From contig NZ_AUGN01000010.1 of the NCBI RefSeq assembly GCF_000422685.1, positions 1-64,000 on the forward strand: a stretch of DNA of 64,000 nt. The letters run 5' to 3'. How positions within the stretch are numbered: the stretch's first letter is position 1; every line of letters starts with the position of its first letter. This DNA is from Flavobacterium gelidilacus DSM 15343 (GTDB lineage: Bacteria > Bacteroidota > Bacteroidia > Flavobacteriales > Flavobacteriaceae). Shown one piece after another: positions 15,586 through 24,966 of this stretch. A program made the translations under genes and the position numbers. The notes under the pieces are model-generated. The model was not told the DNA's origin, did no database searches, and saw only the letters and a program-made list of their open reading frames with translations.

Positions 15586-17712
15586 ATGAAAAAAATAATA
15601 CCAATTGCTCTTATTGCACTTTCCGTTTTTTCGTGCAAAGAAGATCCAAAACCCGAATTAGACATGACCGTAAATTATCCTGAAACCAAAAAAGTTGACA
15701 CTGTTGATGTTTATTTTGGAGATTCCATTCAAGATCCATATCGTTGGTTAGAAGATGATAATAGTGAAGAAACAAAAGCTTGGGTAAAAGCACAAAATGA
15801 AGTTACTTTTGGCTATTTGGACAAAATCCCTTTTAGAAAACAAATTAAAGAGCGTTTGGAGAAATTATGGAATTACGAAAAAATTTCTGCTCCATTTAAA
15901 GAAGGAAATTATACTTATTTTTACAAAAATGATGGTTTGCAAAATCAGTCTGTTTTATACAGAAAAGACAAGAATGGAAAAGAAGAAGTTTTCTTAGATC
16001 CAAATACATTTTCAAAAGATGGAACAACTTCTTTAGGAGGAATTGATTTTTCAAAAGATGGTTCGTTAGTGGCTTATGCTATTTCTGAAGGTGGAAGCGA
16101 TTGGAGAAAAGTAATTGTTTTAAATGCAGTTACAAAAGAAGTAATAGGCGAAACCATTGTTGATGTAAAATTCAGTGGGATTTCTTGGTATAAAAATGAA
16201 GGCTTCTACTACTCTAGTTATGATAAGCCAAAAGGAAGTGAACTTTCTGCAAAAACAGACCAACACAAACTATATTTTCACAAATTGAATACTTCTCAAA
16301 AAGAAGATAAAGTGATTTTTGGACTAAATGAAAAAAGAAGATATGTTGGTGGTTATGTAACTTATGATGAAAATTATTTGATTATTTCGGCTTCAACATC
16401 AACATCTGGAAACGAATTGTACTATAAAGATTTATCGAATCCAACTTCTAAAATCATAAACATTGTCAATAATTTTGATAGTGACAATGGTGTTGTAGAC
16501 AATGTAGGAACCAAATTTTATGTGTCAACTAATTACAATGCTCCAAACAAACGAGTGGTGACCTTTGATTTAGCCAATCCAAAAATGGAAAATTGGGTAG
16601 ATTTTATTCCAGAAACAGAAAATGTTCTTTCGGTTTCAACTGGTGGTGGGTTTATTTTTGCAGATTACATTAAAGATGCCGTTTCATTCATCAAACAATA
16701 TGATTATAACGGAAAATTAGTTCGTGACATCAAATTACCTGGCATTGGTTCTGCAGGTGGTTTTGATGGTAAAAAAGAAGAAACAACTTTATATTATTCT
16801 TTCACAAACTACACAACTCCTGGGACGATTTATTCTTATGATCCAAAAACTGGAGCTTCTAAAGTATATGAAAAACCAAAAGTAGATTTCAAATCAGAAG
16901 ATTATGAATCAAAACAAGTTTTTTATACTTCAAAAGATGGAACGAAAATTCCAATAATTATCACTTATAAAAAGGGAACAGAATTGAACGGTAAAAATCC
17001 AACCATCTTATATGCGTATGGTGGATTCAACATTAGTTTAACTCCAAGTTTTAGCATAGCCAATGCTGTTTGGATGGAAAACGGAGGAGTTTATGCTGTT
17101 GCAAATTTACGTGGTGGTGGAGAATATGGTAAAAAATGGCATGATGCAGGAACACAAATGAAAAAGCAAAATGTATTTGATGATTTTATAGCAGCTGCTG
17201 AATTTTTAATCCAAGAAAAATATACCTCATCTGATTATTTAGCTATAAAAGGTGGTTCAAATGGTGGTTTATTAGTTGGAGCAACAATGACACAAAGACC
17301 TGATTTAATGAAAGTAGCTTTGCCTGCTGTTGGGGTAATGGATATGTTACGTTACCACACCTTTACAGCTGGAGCTGGATGGGCTTATGATTATGGAACA
17401 GCAGAAGATTCAAAAGAAATGCTGAATTACTTAAAAGGATATTCTCCAGTTCATAATGTAAAAGCAGGCACAAAATATCCTGCAACAATGGTAACAACTG
17501 GTGATCATGATGATAGAGTTGTTCCAGCACACAGTTTCAAGTTTGCAGCTGAATTACAAGCTAAACAAACAGGGCCAAATCCAACCTTAATTAGAATTGA
17601 TGTAAATGCTGGTCACGGTGCTGGAAAGTCGACTGAAGCTATTATTAATGAGCAAGTTGATATTCAAGCTTTTACTTTATATAATATGGGTGTTAGAGAA
17701 TTGAAAAAATAA
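15586..17712 (+). CDS. Prolyl oligopeptidase family serine peptidase (S9A), lipoprotein
   Basis: This 708-residue protein begins with a lipoprotein signal (ALIALSVFSC, lipid Cys17). A short N-terminal segment typical of prolyl oligopeptidase follows (DPYRWLEDDNSEE), then a seven-bladed propeller and a C-terminal alpha/beta hydrolase. The catalytic triad is visible: Ser in GGSNGGLL, Asp in TGDHDDRVVP and His in NAGHGAGKS. Prolyl oligopeptidases cut short peptides after proline. Lipid anchoring places it outside the cytoplasmic membrane, so it likely degrades imported or environmental peptides. Two tandem hairpins follow the gene. Confidence 0.93.
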   Translation: MKKIIPIALIALSVFSCKEDPKPELDMTVNYPETKKVDTVDVYFGDSIQDPYRWLEDDNSEETKAWVKAQNEVTFGYLDKIPFRKQIKERLEKLWNYEKISAPFKEGNYTYFYKNDGLQNQSVLYRKDKNGKEEVFLDPNTFSKDGTTSLGGIDFSKDGSLVAYAISEGGSDWRKVIVLNAVTKEVIGETIVDVKFSGISWYKNEGFYYSSYDKPKGSELSAKTDQHKLYFHKLNTSQKEDKVIFGLNEKRRYVGGYVTYDENYLIISASTSTSGNELYYKDLSNPTSKIINIVNNFDSDNGVVDNVGTKFYVSTNYNAPNKRVVTFDLANPKMENWVDFIPETENVLSVSTGGGFIFADYIKDAVSFIKQYDYNGKLVRDIKLPGIGSAGGFDGKKEETTLYYSFTNYTTPGTIYSYDPKTGASKVYEKPKVDFKSEDYESKQVFYTSKDGTKIPIIITYKKGTELNGKNPTILYAYGGFNISLTPSFSIANAVWMENGGVYAVANLRGGGEYGKKWHDAGTQMKKQNVFDDFIAAAEFLIQEKYTSSDYLAIKGGSNGGLLVGATMTQRPDLMKVALPAVGVMDMLRYHTFTAGAGWAYDYGTAEDSKEMLNYLKGYSPVHNVKAGTKYPATMVTTGDHDDRVVPAHSFKFAAELQAKQTGPNPTLIRIDVNAGHGAGKSTEAIINEQVDIQAFTLYNMGVRELKK

Positions 17713-17727
17713 TTACATTAAATAAAA

Positions 17728-17760
17728 AGTCCTAATAGTTTTTAAAAACCTGTTAGGTCT
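17728..17760. repeat. Imperfect inverted repeat after the prolyl oligopeptidase gene
   Basis: AGTCCTAATAGTTTTT is followed by its near-reverse-complement AAAAACCTGTTAGGTCT. It precedes the main terminator and may be a small repeat or a first weak terminator hairpin. Confidence 0.4.
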
Positions 17761-17766
17761 AAAAAA

Positions 17767-17803
17767 AATCCCGTTTAGCTAATTACTAAACGGGATTTTT
17801 ATA
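17767..17803. terminator. Bidirectional intrinsic terminator
   Basis: The perfect 11-bp stem AATCCCGTTTA / TAAACGGGATT has A-runs on the left and T-runs on the right. It can therefore stop transcription from both the peptidase gene and the converging AIM24 gene. Confidence 0.92.
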
Positions 17804-17818
17804 TTTTTAGGTAAAAGA

Positions 17819-18619
17819 TTAAAACCTATTATCACCATCTATCATTCTACCTAAACCACCAAGCAAACTTCCTTCTCCTCTATCCTTTCCACCCATTTGT
17901 GGGGCAGATTGAATTATTCTATCTGCTAATCTACTAAATGGTAGCGATTGAATATAAGCTACTCCAGGACCACGAAGCGTTGCAAAGAAAACTCCTTCTC
18001 CACCGAAAATGGTGTTTTTAATTCCACCTACAAATTCAATATCATATTGTATATCTTTTGTAAATCCAACGACACAACCTGTGTCTACTTTTAAAACTTC
18101 ACCTGCTTGTAATTCTCTTCTTGCTAAAGTTCCTCCAGCATGAACGAAAGCCATTCCGTCTCCTTCTAGTTTTTGCATGATGAAACCTTCTCCACCAAAT
18201 AAACCTCTACCTAATTTTCTTGAAAAGTCAATTCCAACAGAAACACCTTTTGCTGCACAAAGAAATGCATCTTTTTGGCAAACGAATTTTCCACCATATT
18301 TATTTAAATCAATTGGTACAATTTTTCCTGGATAAGGTGAAGCAAAAGAAACTTTCTTCTTTCCGTAATCCACATTTTGATAAGCCGTCATAAAGAGACT
18401 TTCACCTGTTAAAACTCTTTTTCCAGCTGATAATAATTTACCGAAAATCCCACCTTCTTGTTGACTTCCATCTCCAAATATAGTCTCCATTTTGATGCCA
18501 TTGTCCATCATCATAAAACTGCCAGCTTCAGCTACAACAATTTCCTGTGGATCCAATTCTATTTCCACATATTGCATTTCTTCTCCATAAATATGGTAAT
18601 CTATTTCATGTGCTCGCAT
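17819..18619 (-). CDS. AIM24/TIGR00266 family protein
   Basis: This soluble 266-residue protein is made of glycine-rich beta structure. Recognisable features are [18 protein letters not shown] at the start, [32 protein letters not shown] and the C-terminal [16 protein letters not shown]. It fits the TIGR00266 group, related to yeast mitochondrial AIM24 and of tryptophan-RNA-attenuator-like fold; the bacterial function is unknown. It has no signal peptide or membrane segment and is a single-gene unit between two terminators. Confidence 0.88.
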   Translation of the reverse strand: MRAHEIDYHIYGEEMQYVEIELDPQEIVVAEAGSFMMMDNGIKMETIFGDGSQQEGGIFGKLLSAGKRVLTGESLFMTAYQNVDYGKKKVSFASPYPGKIVPIDLNKYGGKFVCQKDAFLCAAKGVSVGIDFSRKLGRGLFGGEGFIMQKLEGDGMAFVHAGGTLARRELQAGEVLKVDTGCVVGFTKDIQYDIEFVGGIKNTIFGGEGVFFATLRGPGVAYIQSLPFSRLADRIIQSAPQMGGKDRGEGSLLGGLGRMIDGDNRF

Positions 18620-18692
18620 ATCGTAAAAGTTTTAGTTTTTCATTTATTAGTCGAACATCAACAAAAAAAGTTACGTTTATATATTTTCACGC

Positions 18693-18720
18693 ATAAAAAA
18701 AAGAGCTAAATTTTAGCTCC
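18693..18720 (-). terminator. Terminator of the T9SS cargo gene (minus strand)
   Basis: GAGCTAAA and TTTAGCTC pair around a very short loop. On the minus strand the hairpin is followed by eight T. It sits 26 bases after the stop at 18746. Confidence 0.8.
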
Positions 18721-18745
18721 TTTCTTAGTTTATTTATACATCAAC

Positions 18746-19537
18746 TTATGGTTGTTTGATAATTTTTTGAACTGTGAACTTATTGTCAGCATTTTGAATT
18801 TTTATTAAATAAACGCCATCAGTATATGCAGAAAAATCTAATTTCAATTCTGATTCGTTCGTGTTAAATGATTTTAATAATTTACCATTATATGCATAAA
18901 TCTCAACATTATTTGATGCTGTCGTTAATCCAGAAATAGTTAATTGTGAAATCACTGGATTAGGATAAACAACAATATTTAATTCAGACAAATCAACAGT
19001 TGCATTTGATAATGTACATGAAGTACCATTATTGTTATAATTTGCATTATAAATATCCGTTAAAGCTCCATTATCTATTGAATTACGAAAATCTCCACCA
19101 GCCATTCCTGGTTGAGAGGAATTTGGATCAGTACTATTTACAAACAAACGCAATCCATCAACACATGCACCTGATGGAGGAAGAAAAGAAAAAACCAGTA
19201 TTTCTTGATTAGCTACCAGGTTTGTTTGTTGCCCATTTGACGAAACTCCATGATAATCAACACTTGGCGAAACTGTTGGTGCATATACTTTAGAATTATC
19301 ACCCCAAGATCCTCCAGCAAAAGCGGTAATCAATAAAGACTGATCAGGAAAACTTGCAGGCACAACTATTGAAATTTGAGAAGGTCCCCAAGTAAAATTA
19401 TTTTGAGTGAAATTAGGTTTTGCAAAAACTTCGTAGCGAGAATTTGAAACACTATATTTTATTGTTAAATCTATTTGTTGTTGAGCAAAAAGGAATTGCA
19501 TAACAAATAATGCAGAAAAAAGGAGCGTTTTTTTCAT
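18746..19537 (-). CDS. Secreted protein with T9SS type A sorting domain
   Basis: The 263-residue protein starts with a clear Sec signal peptide (MKKTLLFSALFVMQFLFAQ). Residues about 22-165 form a single unknown domain with few charges (GPSQISIVVPASFPDQ, LRLFVNSTDPNSSQPGM). The last 75 residues are a type A T9SS sorting domain: VVYPNPVISQLTISGL, then IYAYNGKLLKSF and GVYLIKIQ, ending in Lys-Gln-Pro. The protein should cross the outer membrane through the type IX system and have its tail cut off. The cargo domain resembles short beta-sandwich modules in other flavobacterial secreted proteins, but I cannot name its function. Confidence 0.88.
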   Translation of the reverse strand: MKKTLLFSALFVMQFLFAQQQIDLTIKYSVSNSRYEVFAKPNFTQNNFTWGPSQISIVVPASFPDQSLLITAFAGGSWGDNSKVYAPTVSPSVDYHGVSSNGQQTNLVANQEILVFSFLPPSGACVDGLRLFVNSTDPNSSQPGMAGGDFRNSIDNGALTDIYNANYNNNGTSCTLSNATVDLSELNIVVYPNPVISQLTISGLTTASNNVEIYAYNGKLLKSFNTNESELKLDFSAYTDGVYLIKIQNADNKFTVQKIIKQP

Positions 19538-19643
19538 TAATGTTTTATTTTGTCAGTTAAGAAACAAATGTATTAAAAAATTTGTGTGAAATTCTTTTTT
19601 TAGGTACAAACAAGACCATTAACACATTAAGTCGATTAAGTGC

Positions 19644-20321
19644 TTAATAATCTAAAGAAACATAGCCAATATATTTGCTAATCTTAGCTTTTCTTCTGTT
19701 AATATAGCCTGAAGAATTTACAGGTTTGAATTTACGTGGATTAGGCAAAATAGCAGCAATTCCGGCCGCTTCAATTCTTGTTATATTTTTAGCATCTTTA
19801 TGATACCAATGTTGTGAAGCTGCCTGAGCACCATAAACTCCATCACCCATTTCGATGCTATTTAGATAGACTTCCATGATACGTTCTTTGCTCCAAATTA
19901 ATTCAATAAGAACCGTATAATAAGCTTCTAATCCTTTTCTTAAGTAGCTTCTTCCTTGCCAAAGAAAAACGTTTTTAGCTGTTTGTTGGCTAATAGTGCT
20001 TCCTCCTTTTAATTTTTTTCCTTTTTCGTTGCTTTCCATAGCTTTTTGAATGGCTTTAAAATCAAAACCATTGTGCGTTAAGAAGTTTCCGTCTTCACTA
20101 GCTATAACTGCTTTTTGTAAATTCGGTGCTATTTCTTCAATAGCTACCCAATCATGACTAGAACGCATTTCCTTTCCTTCAAATTTTTGTTCAATAGCTC
20201 TAATCGCCATTAAAGGTGTAAAAGGTACAGGCACAAATTTGAAAAGCAATACTAAAAGAATACTTATAATATTGAACCACAAAAAGGTTTTCCAAACAAT
20301 TCGTTTTATTTTTTTGAACAT
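19644..20321 (-). CDS. mtgA: Monofunctional peptidoglycan glycosyltransferase MtgA
   Basis: MtgA polymerises lipid II into glycan strands on the periplasmic side of the membrane. The protein has 225 residues, an N-terminal membrane anchor (about residues 12-30) and the GT51 motifs: VIASEDGNFLTHNGFD with the catalytic Glu, GGSTISQQTAKNVFLW, RKGLEAYYT and EVYLNSIEMGDGVYG. There is no transpeptidase domain. The start codon lies four bases after the stop of the FAD oxidoreductase gene, so they are co-transcribed. Confidence 0.94.
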   Translation of the reverse strand: MFKKIKRIVWKTFLWFNIISILLVLLFKFVPVPFTPLMAIRAIEQKFEGKEMRSSHDWVAIEEIAPNLQKAVIASEDGNFLTHNGFDFKAIQKAMESNEKGKKLKGGSTISQQTAKNVFLWQGRSYLRKGLEAYYTVLIELIWSKERIMEVYLNSIEMGDGVYGAQAASQHWYHKDAKNITRIEAAGIAAILPNPRKFKPVNSSGYINRRKAKISKYIGYVSLDY

Positions 20322-20325
20322 ATAA

Positions 20326-21438
20326 TTAAATTAAATCCGCTAATTCTTTACCAATTAAACTTCCAATGGCAACTCCCATTCCACCTAAACGAACACCACA
20401 ATAGACATTGTTTGACAGTTGTTCAACTATTGGTTTTTTGTGATTTCCAACACCCATAATTCCACTCCAACGGTGTTCAATTTCAAAAGGCTGCTTGGGC
20501 AAAATTACATCTTTTAACAATTGCTCCAACTTATTTTGAATAATTTCTGTTTGATTTAATTCGGTTGTAGTTTCTTCTTCAAAAGCAAGGTTTCTTCCAC
20601 CTCCAAATAATATTCTATTTCCTATATTTCTAAAATAATAATAACCTTGATCTAAATGGAAAGTTCCTTTTAGGTCTAACTTTTCAATAGGTTTTGTAAT
20701 TAACACTTGAGCTCTTGCAGGTTTTACTTGATTATTTGTGAGTTGAGAAGCAAATCCGTTTGTAGCAAAAAGTAGTTTATTTGTTTTAAAAGAAATTTCA
20801 TTCGTCACAACTTCTACAAATGAATTATTATCAGTGAATGAAGTAACGTTTTGTTGGTTTAAAATTAGAATATCATTGGAAATTGTTTCTTTTAATAAAG
20901 CTTGCATCATATTTCCCGTATCAATTTGTCCTTCAAAAGGATTGAAAATTAAATACTCAAAAATCTCCTTAAAATTAAACCTATCCACTTCTTTGGCAAA
21001 AACATCCGATTTAAAAATTGGTTTTAAAACATCATTTATGAATGGAATTTTTGAAACACATTGATTATAAAAAGCTTCATCATTTTTTAAAAACAATTCG
21101 TATCCACCATAAGGTTTGTAATCAATAACATTATCACCTAATCTTTTTCGTAGTAATTGTAATCCGTCAACTCTTTTTTGAACCAATTGAATAACTTCTT
21201 CTTCGGAATGTGTTTTTAAATCATCTATAATTTCTGAAATACTTCCAAAACAGGCAAAACCAGCGTTTTTTGTACTTGCTCCTTGAGGTAATATTCCTCT
21301 TTCGAGTACTAAAATTTTACTTTTGGGGAATTTTTCTCTTAAGTTTAAAGCGCAATGCAAGCCTACGATTCCACTTCCAACGATAGTGAAATCAACATTA
21401 GAGAACCAGTTTTTTAATTCCCAATAACTTAGTTGCAT
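20326..21438 (-). CDS. FAD-dependent oxidoreductase (DAO family)
   Basis: This 370-residue flavoprotein of the D-amino-acid oxidase/glycine oxidase fold has an N-terminal FAD-binding Rossmann motif (FTIVGSGIVGLHCALNL) followed by ILVLERG for ribose binding. A mid-protein segment NAGFACFGS and a C-terminal GVRLGGMGVAIGSLIG close the FAD site. The natural substrate cannot be deduced; amines or amino acids are typical for the family. It is transcribed ahead of mtgA with a four-base gap. No signal peptide is present, so it should act in the cytoplasm. Confidence 0.85.
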   Translation of the reverse strand: MQLSYWELKNWFSNVDFTIVGSGIVGLHCALNLREKFPKSKILVLERGILPQGASTKNAGFACFGSISEIIDDLKTHSEEEVIQLVQKRVDGLQLLRKRLGDNVIDYKPYGGYELFLKNDEAFYNQCVSKIPFINDVLKPIFKSDVFAKEVDRFNFKEIFEYLIFNPFEGQIDTGNMMQALLKETISNDILILNQQNVTSFTDNNSFVEVVTNEISFKTNKLLFATNGFASQLTNNQVKPARAQVLITKPIEKLDLKGTFHLDQGYYYFRNIGNRILFGGGRNLAFEEETTTELNQTEIIQNKLEQLLKDVILPKQPFEIEHRWSGIMGVGNHKKPIVEQLSNNVYCGVRLGGMGVAIGSLIGKELADLI

Positions 21439-21481
21439 TTAGTTTTTTATTAAAGGATTAAAAGATTGAAGAATTAAAAGA

Positions 21482-22168
21482 TTATTCTTCTGTTTTTTGC
21501 TTTTTGGCTTTTATAGCTTTCATTACTAATGGAAAAGTAGTAACAGCAATAAGAATAAGAATGATTTTTTCTATATGTTGTTTTAAATCTATTCCAAATT
21601 CAGTTAAAAATATAGCATATAAATAATGTCCAGCAAAGACTAAAACAAAAGACCAAAGCAATGAACTTAAAACGTTATAAAACATGAATCTCTTTTTTTC
21701 CATGTGAACAATTCCTGCTATAATTGGAACAAATGTTCTTATAATTGGAAGAAAACGCGCAAAAATTATGGCTTTTCCTCCATGTTTTTCAAAAAACTCT
21801 TGAGATTGATATAAATATTTTTTCTTAAAGAAAAAACTATCTTCTTTAGCATATAAAAATTGACCGCTTCTAGCACCAAACCAATAGCCAAAAATATTTC
21901 CTAAAGTTGCAGCTGCTGCTATTAATAAAGCTAAAATAGTAACATTAGAAAAATCGCTTGGGATAAAAAAGAAAGTTTCTACTAATTCTCTACTATAAAT
22001 ACCCGAAAGGAATAACAAACTATCACCTGGTAAAAAGAAACCTGCAAACAAACCTGTTTCAGCAAAAACTATGAACAAAACCATATAAATTCCGATAGGC
22101 ACACCACCAACTTCCATAGTGATATAGAATTCAGGATTAAATAGTTTTGTCCAATGAAAATCATTCAT
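21482..22168 (-). CDS. DedA family membrane protein
   Basis: DedA/VTT-domain proteins are thought to move lipids such as undecaprenyl phosphate across the membrane, coupled to the proton gradient. This 228-residue protein has the family pattern: a re-entrant helix followed by FAETGLFAGFFLPGDSLLF, then GNIFGYWFGARSG, and FARFLPIIRTFVPIIAGI with the conserved Arg residues. It overlaps the upstream symporter gene by eight bases, indicating one transcript. The short Lys-rich tail (KAKKQKTEE) faces the cytoplasm. Confidence 0.93.
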   Translation of the reverse strand: MNDFHWTKLFNPEFYITMEVGGVPIGIYMVLFIVFAETGLFAGFFLPGDSLLFLSGIYSRELVETFFFIPSDFSNVTILALLIAAAATLGNIFGYWFGARSGQFLYAKEDSFFFKKKYLYQSQEFFEKHGGKAIIFARFLPIIRTFVPIIAGIVHMEKKRFMFYNVLSSLLWSFVLVFAGHYLYAIFLTEFGIDLKQHIEKIILILIAVTTFPLVMKAIKAKKQKTEE

Positions 22169-23396
22169 TTAATTCAGTTTTTATTTCCCATTTATCAATT
22201 ACAGCTGTTGCTAATGAATTCCCTAAAACATTTGTCATACTTCTTGCCATATCACAAAAATGGTCAATTGGTAAAATCAAAGCAATTCCTTCCGGTGGAA
22301 TTCCAAACATTGCACATGTAGCTACTATCACTATTAGAGATGCTCTAGGAACTCCTGCAACACCTTTACTCGTTAGCATTAATACTAACAACATAGTTAA
22401 TTGTTCTCCTAACGTCATTTCTATTCCATATACTTGAGCAATAAAAATACTTGCAAAAGTCATGTACATCATACTGCCATCTAAGTTGAAAGAATAACCT
22501 AATGGTAAAGTAAAGGAAACTATTTTATTTTGGCAACCAAATCGTTCTAATTCTTCAACTAATTTTGGAAAAACTGCTTCTGAACTTGTAGTTGAAAAAG
22601 CAATAAGTAATGGATTTTTGATGCGTTGTAATAAAACAAACAACCTTTTTCCTAAAAATAAATAACCTACAAGTAATAATATTATCCAAAGAATTATAAT
22701 ACCAATTGAAAATGCTATTAAATAGTTAGCATATAAACTAAAAATTCCAAATCCATGTTTTGCAACTGCAGAAGCCACTGAGCCCAAAACACCAAACGGA
22801 GCTACCCACATAATATAAGTAACCATTTTTAAAATAACGTGAGACAAAGTGTCTAGGATTTTAATTACAGGTTTACCTTTTTTACCTAGTGAAGCTAATG
22901 CGATTCCAAAAAGAATTGAAAAAATTACAATTTGAAGAATTTCATTAGTTGCCAGTGCCTCAAAAAGACTTTTTGGCACTAAATGTTTAATAAATTCTTC
23001 TAGTGAAAACGTTTGTGTTTTTTCTAATAAATCAGAAGCACCATCTAATTCATTTAAAGAAATATTGGTATTTAAACCTGGTTTTAAAGTGTTTACCAAA
23101 ACCAATCCTAACAACAATGAAACTAGAGATGCTGTTATGAACCAAGCCATTGCTTTTCCTCCAACACGACCTACCATTTTTAAATCACCCATTTTTGCAA
23201 TACCAACAACTAACGTTGAAAAAACTAATGGAGCAATTATCATTTGAACCATACGTATAAATACAGTTCCTAAAAGCTTAATGTTTTTTGAAAAATCTTC
23301 TTGATAAGAAGGAAAATAATAATGAACTAATGCGCCTAAAAAGACACCAAATACTAATGAAATTAGTATTGCAATGAATAATTTATTGTTCTTCAC
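22161..23396 (-). CDS. Dicarboxylate/amino acid:cation symporter (DAACS), paralogue 1
   Basis: The protein has 411 residues and the glutamate-transporter fold (eight helices and two hairpin loops). The HP1 serine-rich tip reads AFSTTSSEAVFPKL and the helix 7 motif NLDGSMMYM replaces the usual NMDGT. The final helix carries DHFCDMARSMTNVLGN, with the Asp and Arg/Thr that contact substrate. These features fit proton- or sodium-coupled uptake of glutamate, aspartate or C4-dicarboxylates. It overlaps the DedA gene by eight bases. A second member of the family lies 44 bases upstream, so the two are probably an old tandem duplication. Confidence 0.9.
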   Translation of the reverse strand: MKNNKLFIAILISLVFGVFLGALVHYYFPSYQEDFSKNIKLLGTVFIRMVQMIIAPLVFSTLVVGIAKMGDLKMVGRVGGKAMAWFITASLVSLLLGLVLVNTLKPGLNTNISLNELDGASDLLEKTQTFSLEEFIKHLVPKSLFEALATNEILQIVIFSILFGIALASLGKKGKPVIKILDTLSHVILKMVTYIMWVAPFGVLGSVASAVAKHGFGIFSLYANYLIAFSIGIIILWIILLLVGYLFLGKRLFVLLQRIKNPLLIAFSTTSSEAVFPKLVEELERFGCQNKIVSFTLPLGYSFNLDGSMMYMTFASIFIAQVYGIEMTLGEQLTMLLVLMLTSKGVAGVPRASLIVIVATCAMFGIPPEGIALILPIDHFCDMARSMTNVLGNSLATAVIDKWEIKTELNE

Positions 23397-23440
23397 CGAA
23401 TAAATATTTTTTCAGTAAATGTATATAAAAAACTAATTCA

Positions 23441-24703
23441 TTATTGGAGTTTATTTACAGATTTTGCTACTACCATAGAAACGGCAGCATCACCTGTAAC
23501 ATTGACAGTTGTTCTACACATATCTAATGGCCTATCAATAGCAAAAATTAAGGCTAAACCTGCTTCAGGAATTCCTGCTTGTGCTAAAACAATAACCAAC
23601 ATAACCATTCCAGCTCCAGGAACAGCTGCGCTTCCAATTGAGGCTAGGGTTGCGGTAACAATAATACCTAATTGAGCTCCGAGTGATAAATCCATACCAA
23701 AAGCTTGAGCAATAAAAACAGCTGCAACGGCTTGATATAAACTAGTTCCATCCATATTAATTGTAGCACCAATTGGTAAAACAAAACTAGCAACTTCGTC
23801 ATCTACTCCTAGATTATCTACTACTCTTTCCATAGTAACTGGTAAAGTTGCTGCAGAAGAACTTGTTGAAAAGGCTAATAATTGTGCTGGGGCAATTCCA
23901 TTAAGGAAAAAAGAAGCGTCTTTTCTAGCCAATACTTTTACGATTAAAACATACACTCCAATCATTAAAGTCAAACCTATTAATACAGACAAACCATACA
24001 TTCCTAAAGCTTTAAATAAATCTAAACTTGGAGATTCTGCAACTAGTGATGCTAACAATGCAAAAACCCCAAAAGGAGCAGCTAACATTATTAAATCAAT
24101 CATTTTAAGAATAATTTCATTGAAGCCGTCAAAAAAATCTTTTACTGGTTTAGCCGTTTTTTCTGGAATCAATATCATACAAACTCCAAAAAATATAGCA
24201 AAAAATATTACTTGCAACATGTTTCCATTATCTGTAGTAGCTTTCATTATATTGTCTGGCACTATATCTTCTAACGCTTGTAATGGTCCAGCTTCATTTT
24301 GCTTGTTTGCAGCTTCAATTTTAGAATTTGCATCACCAGCAAAATTGGTTAAAAGTTCTGTTCGTGTTTCTTCTGAAATATATTCTCCAGGCTTAATAAT
24401 ATTTACAATTGCTAAACCAATAGAAACCGCTAAAATAGTTGTCATTATATAAAGTCCGATAGTTCTTCCTCCCATTTTAGAAAGTTTAGAAATATCTTTT
24501 AAATCTGAAACTCCTTTAATTAAAGATCCTAAAATTAAAGGAACAGCGATAAGTTTTAATAAGTTAATAAAAATGTTACCAAAAGGTTTTATCCAATCGA
24601 CAATAAATTGCTTTCCCCAGTCAAATTGTACTAATAAAAAGGCAAATAATACCCCTAAACCCATACCAATCAAAATCTGCCAATGCAAAGCTAATTTTCT
24701 CAT
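23441..24703 (-). CDS. Dicarboxylate/amino acid:cation symporter (DAACS), paralogue 2
   Basis: This 420-residue protein has the same fold as its neighbour, with the HP1 tip AFSTSSSAATLPVTM, the canonical NMDGTSLYQAVAAVF motif in helix 7 and DRPLDMCRTTVNVTGD in the last helix. Those signatures are closer to the sodium-coupled glutamate/aspartate or neutral amino-acid branch than those of paralogue 1. A periplasmic insert (residues about 105-150, rich in Glu and Asn) separates helices 3 and 4. It is the first gene of a run of three membrane protein genes ending in DedA. Confidence 0.9.
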   Translation of the reverse strand: MRKLALHWQILIGMGLGVLFAFLLVQFDWGKQFIVDWIKPFGNIFINLLKLIAVPLILGSLIKGVSDLKDISKLSKMGGRTIGLYIMTTILAVSIGLAIVNIIKPGEYISEETRTELLTNFAGDANSKIEAANKQNEAGPLQALEDIVPDNIMKATTDNGNMLQVIFFAIFFGVCMILIPEKTAKPVKDFFDGFNEIILKMIDLIMLAAPFGVFALLASLVAESPSLDLFKALGMYGLSVLIGLTLMIGVYVLIVKVLARKDASFFLNGIAPAQLLAFSTSSSAATLPVTMERVVDNLGVDDEVASFVLPIGATINMDGTSLYQAVAAVFIAQAFGMDLSLGAQLGIIVTATLASIGSAAVPGAGMVMLVIVLAQAGIPEAGLALIFAIDRPLDMCRTTVNVTGDAAVSMVVAKSVNKLQ

Positions 24704-24853
24704 TTTTATACTTTTTAAATTTAAAACGTGAAAATACTTATATTTTTTTTAAAATATTAGCTAAATGGATATAATTATTGCCTTTAACTGAAATAAAAAC
24801 AATTTAACCGTTAACAATATTTCAATCATACTGTGAATAATTTATGAATCTTT

Positions 24854-24868
24854 TACGGTATTCACGTA
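24854..24868. promoter_or_regulatory. Imperfect palindrome TACGGTATTCACGTA upstream of the T9SS protease
   Basis: The 15-mer lies between the divergent symporter and protease genes. It matches the palindrome at the end of the response regulator gene (43169-43183) at 12 of 15 positions. This may be chance or a shared regulator site. Confidence 0.25.
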
Positions 24869-24928
24869 TATATTGTCAAATTGTTAACATCTTTTGTTTT
24901 TTAATGTAAAACAAACACTGCTTTCAAA

Positions 24929-24936
24929 TAAATTTG
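24929..24936 (+). promoter_or_regulatory. -7 element (TAAATTTG) of the T9SS metalloprotease gene
   Basis: It matches TAnnTTTG and lies 30 bases before ATG 24967. The rest of the 263-base divergent intergenic region is AT-rich without other recognisable sites except the palindrome at 24854. Confidence 0.45.
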
Positions 24937-24966
24937 ACGTCTAATTAACCCAAATTCATAATATAT

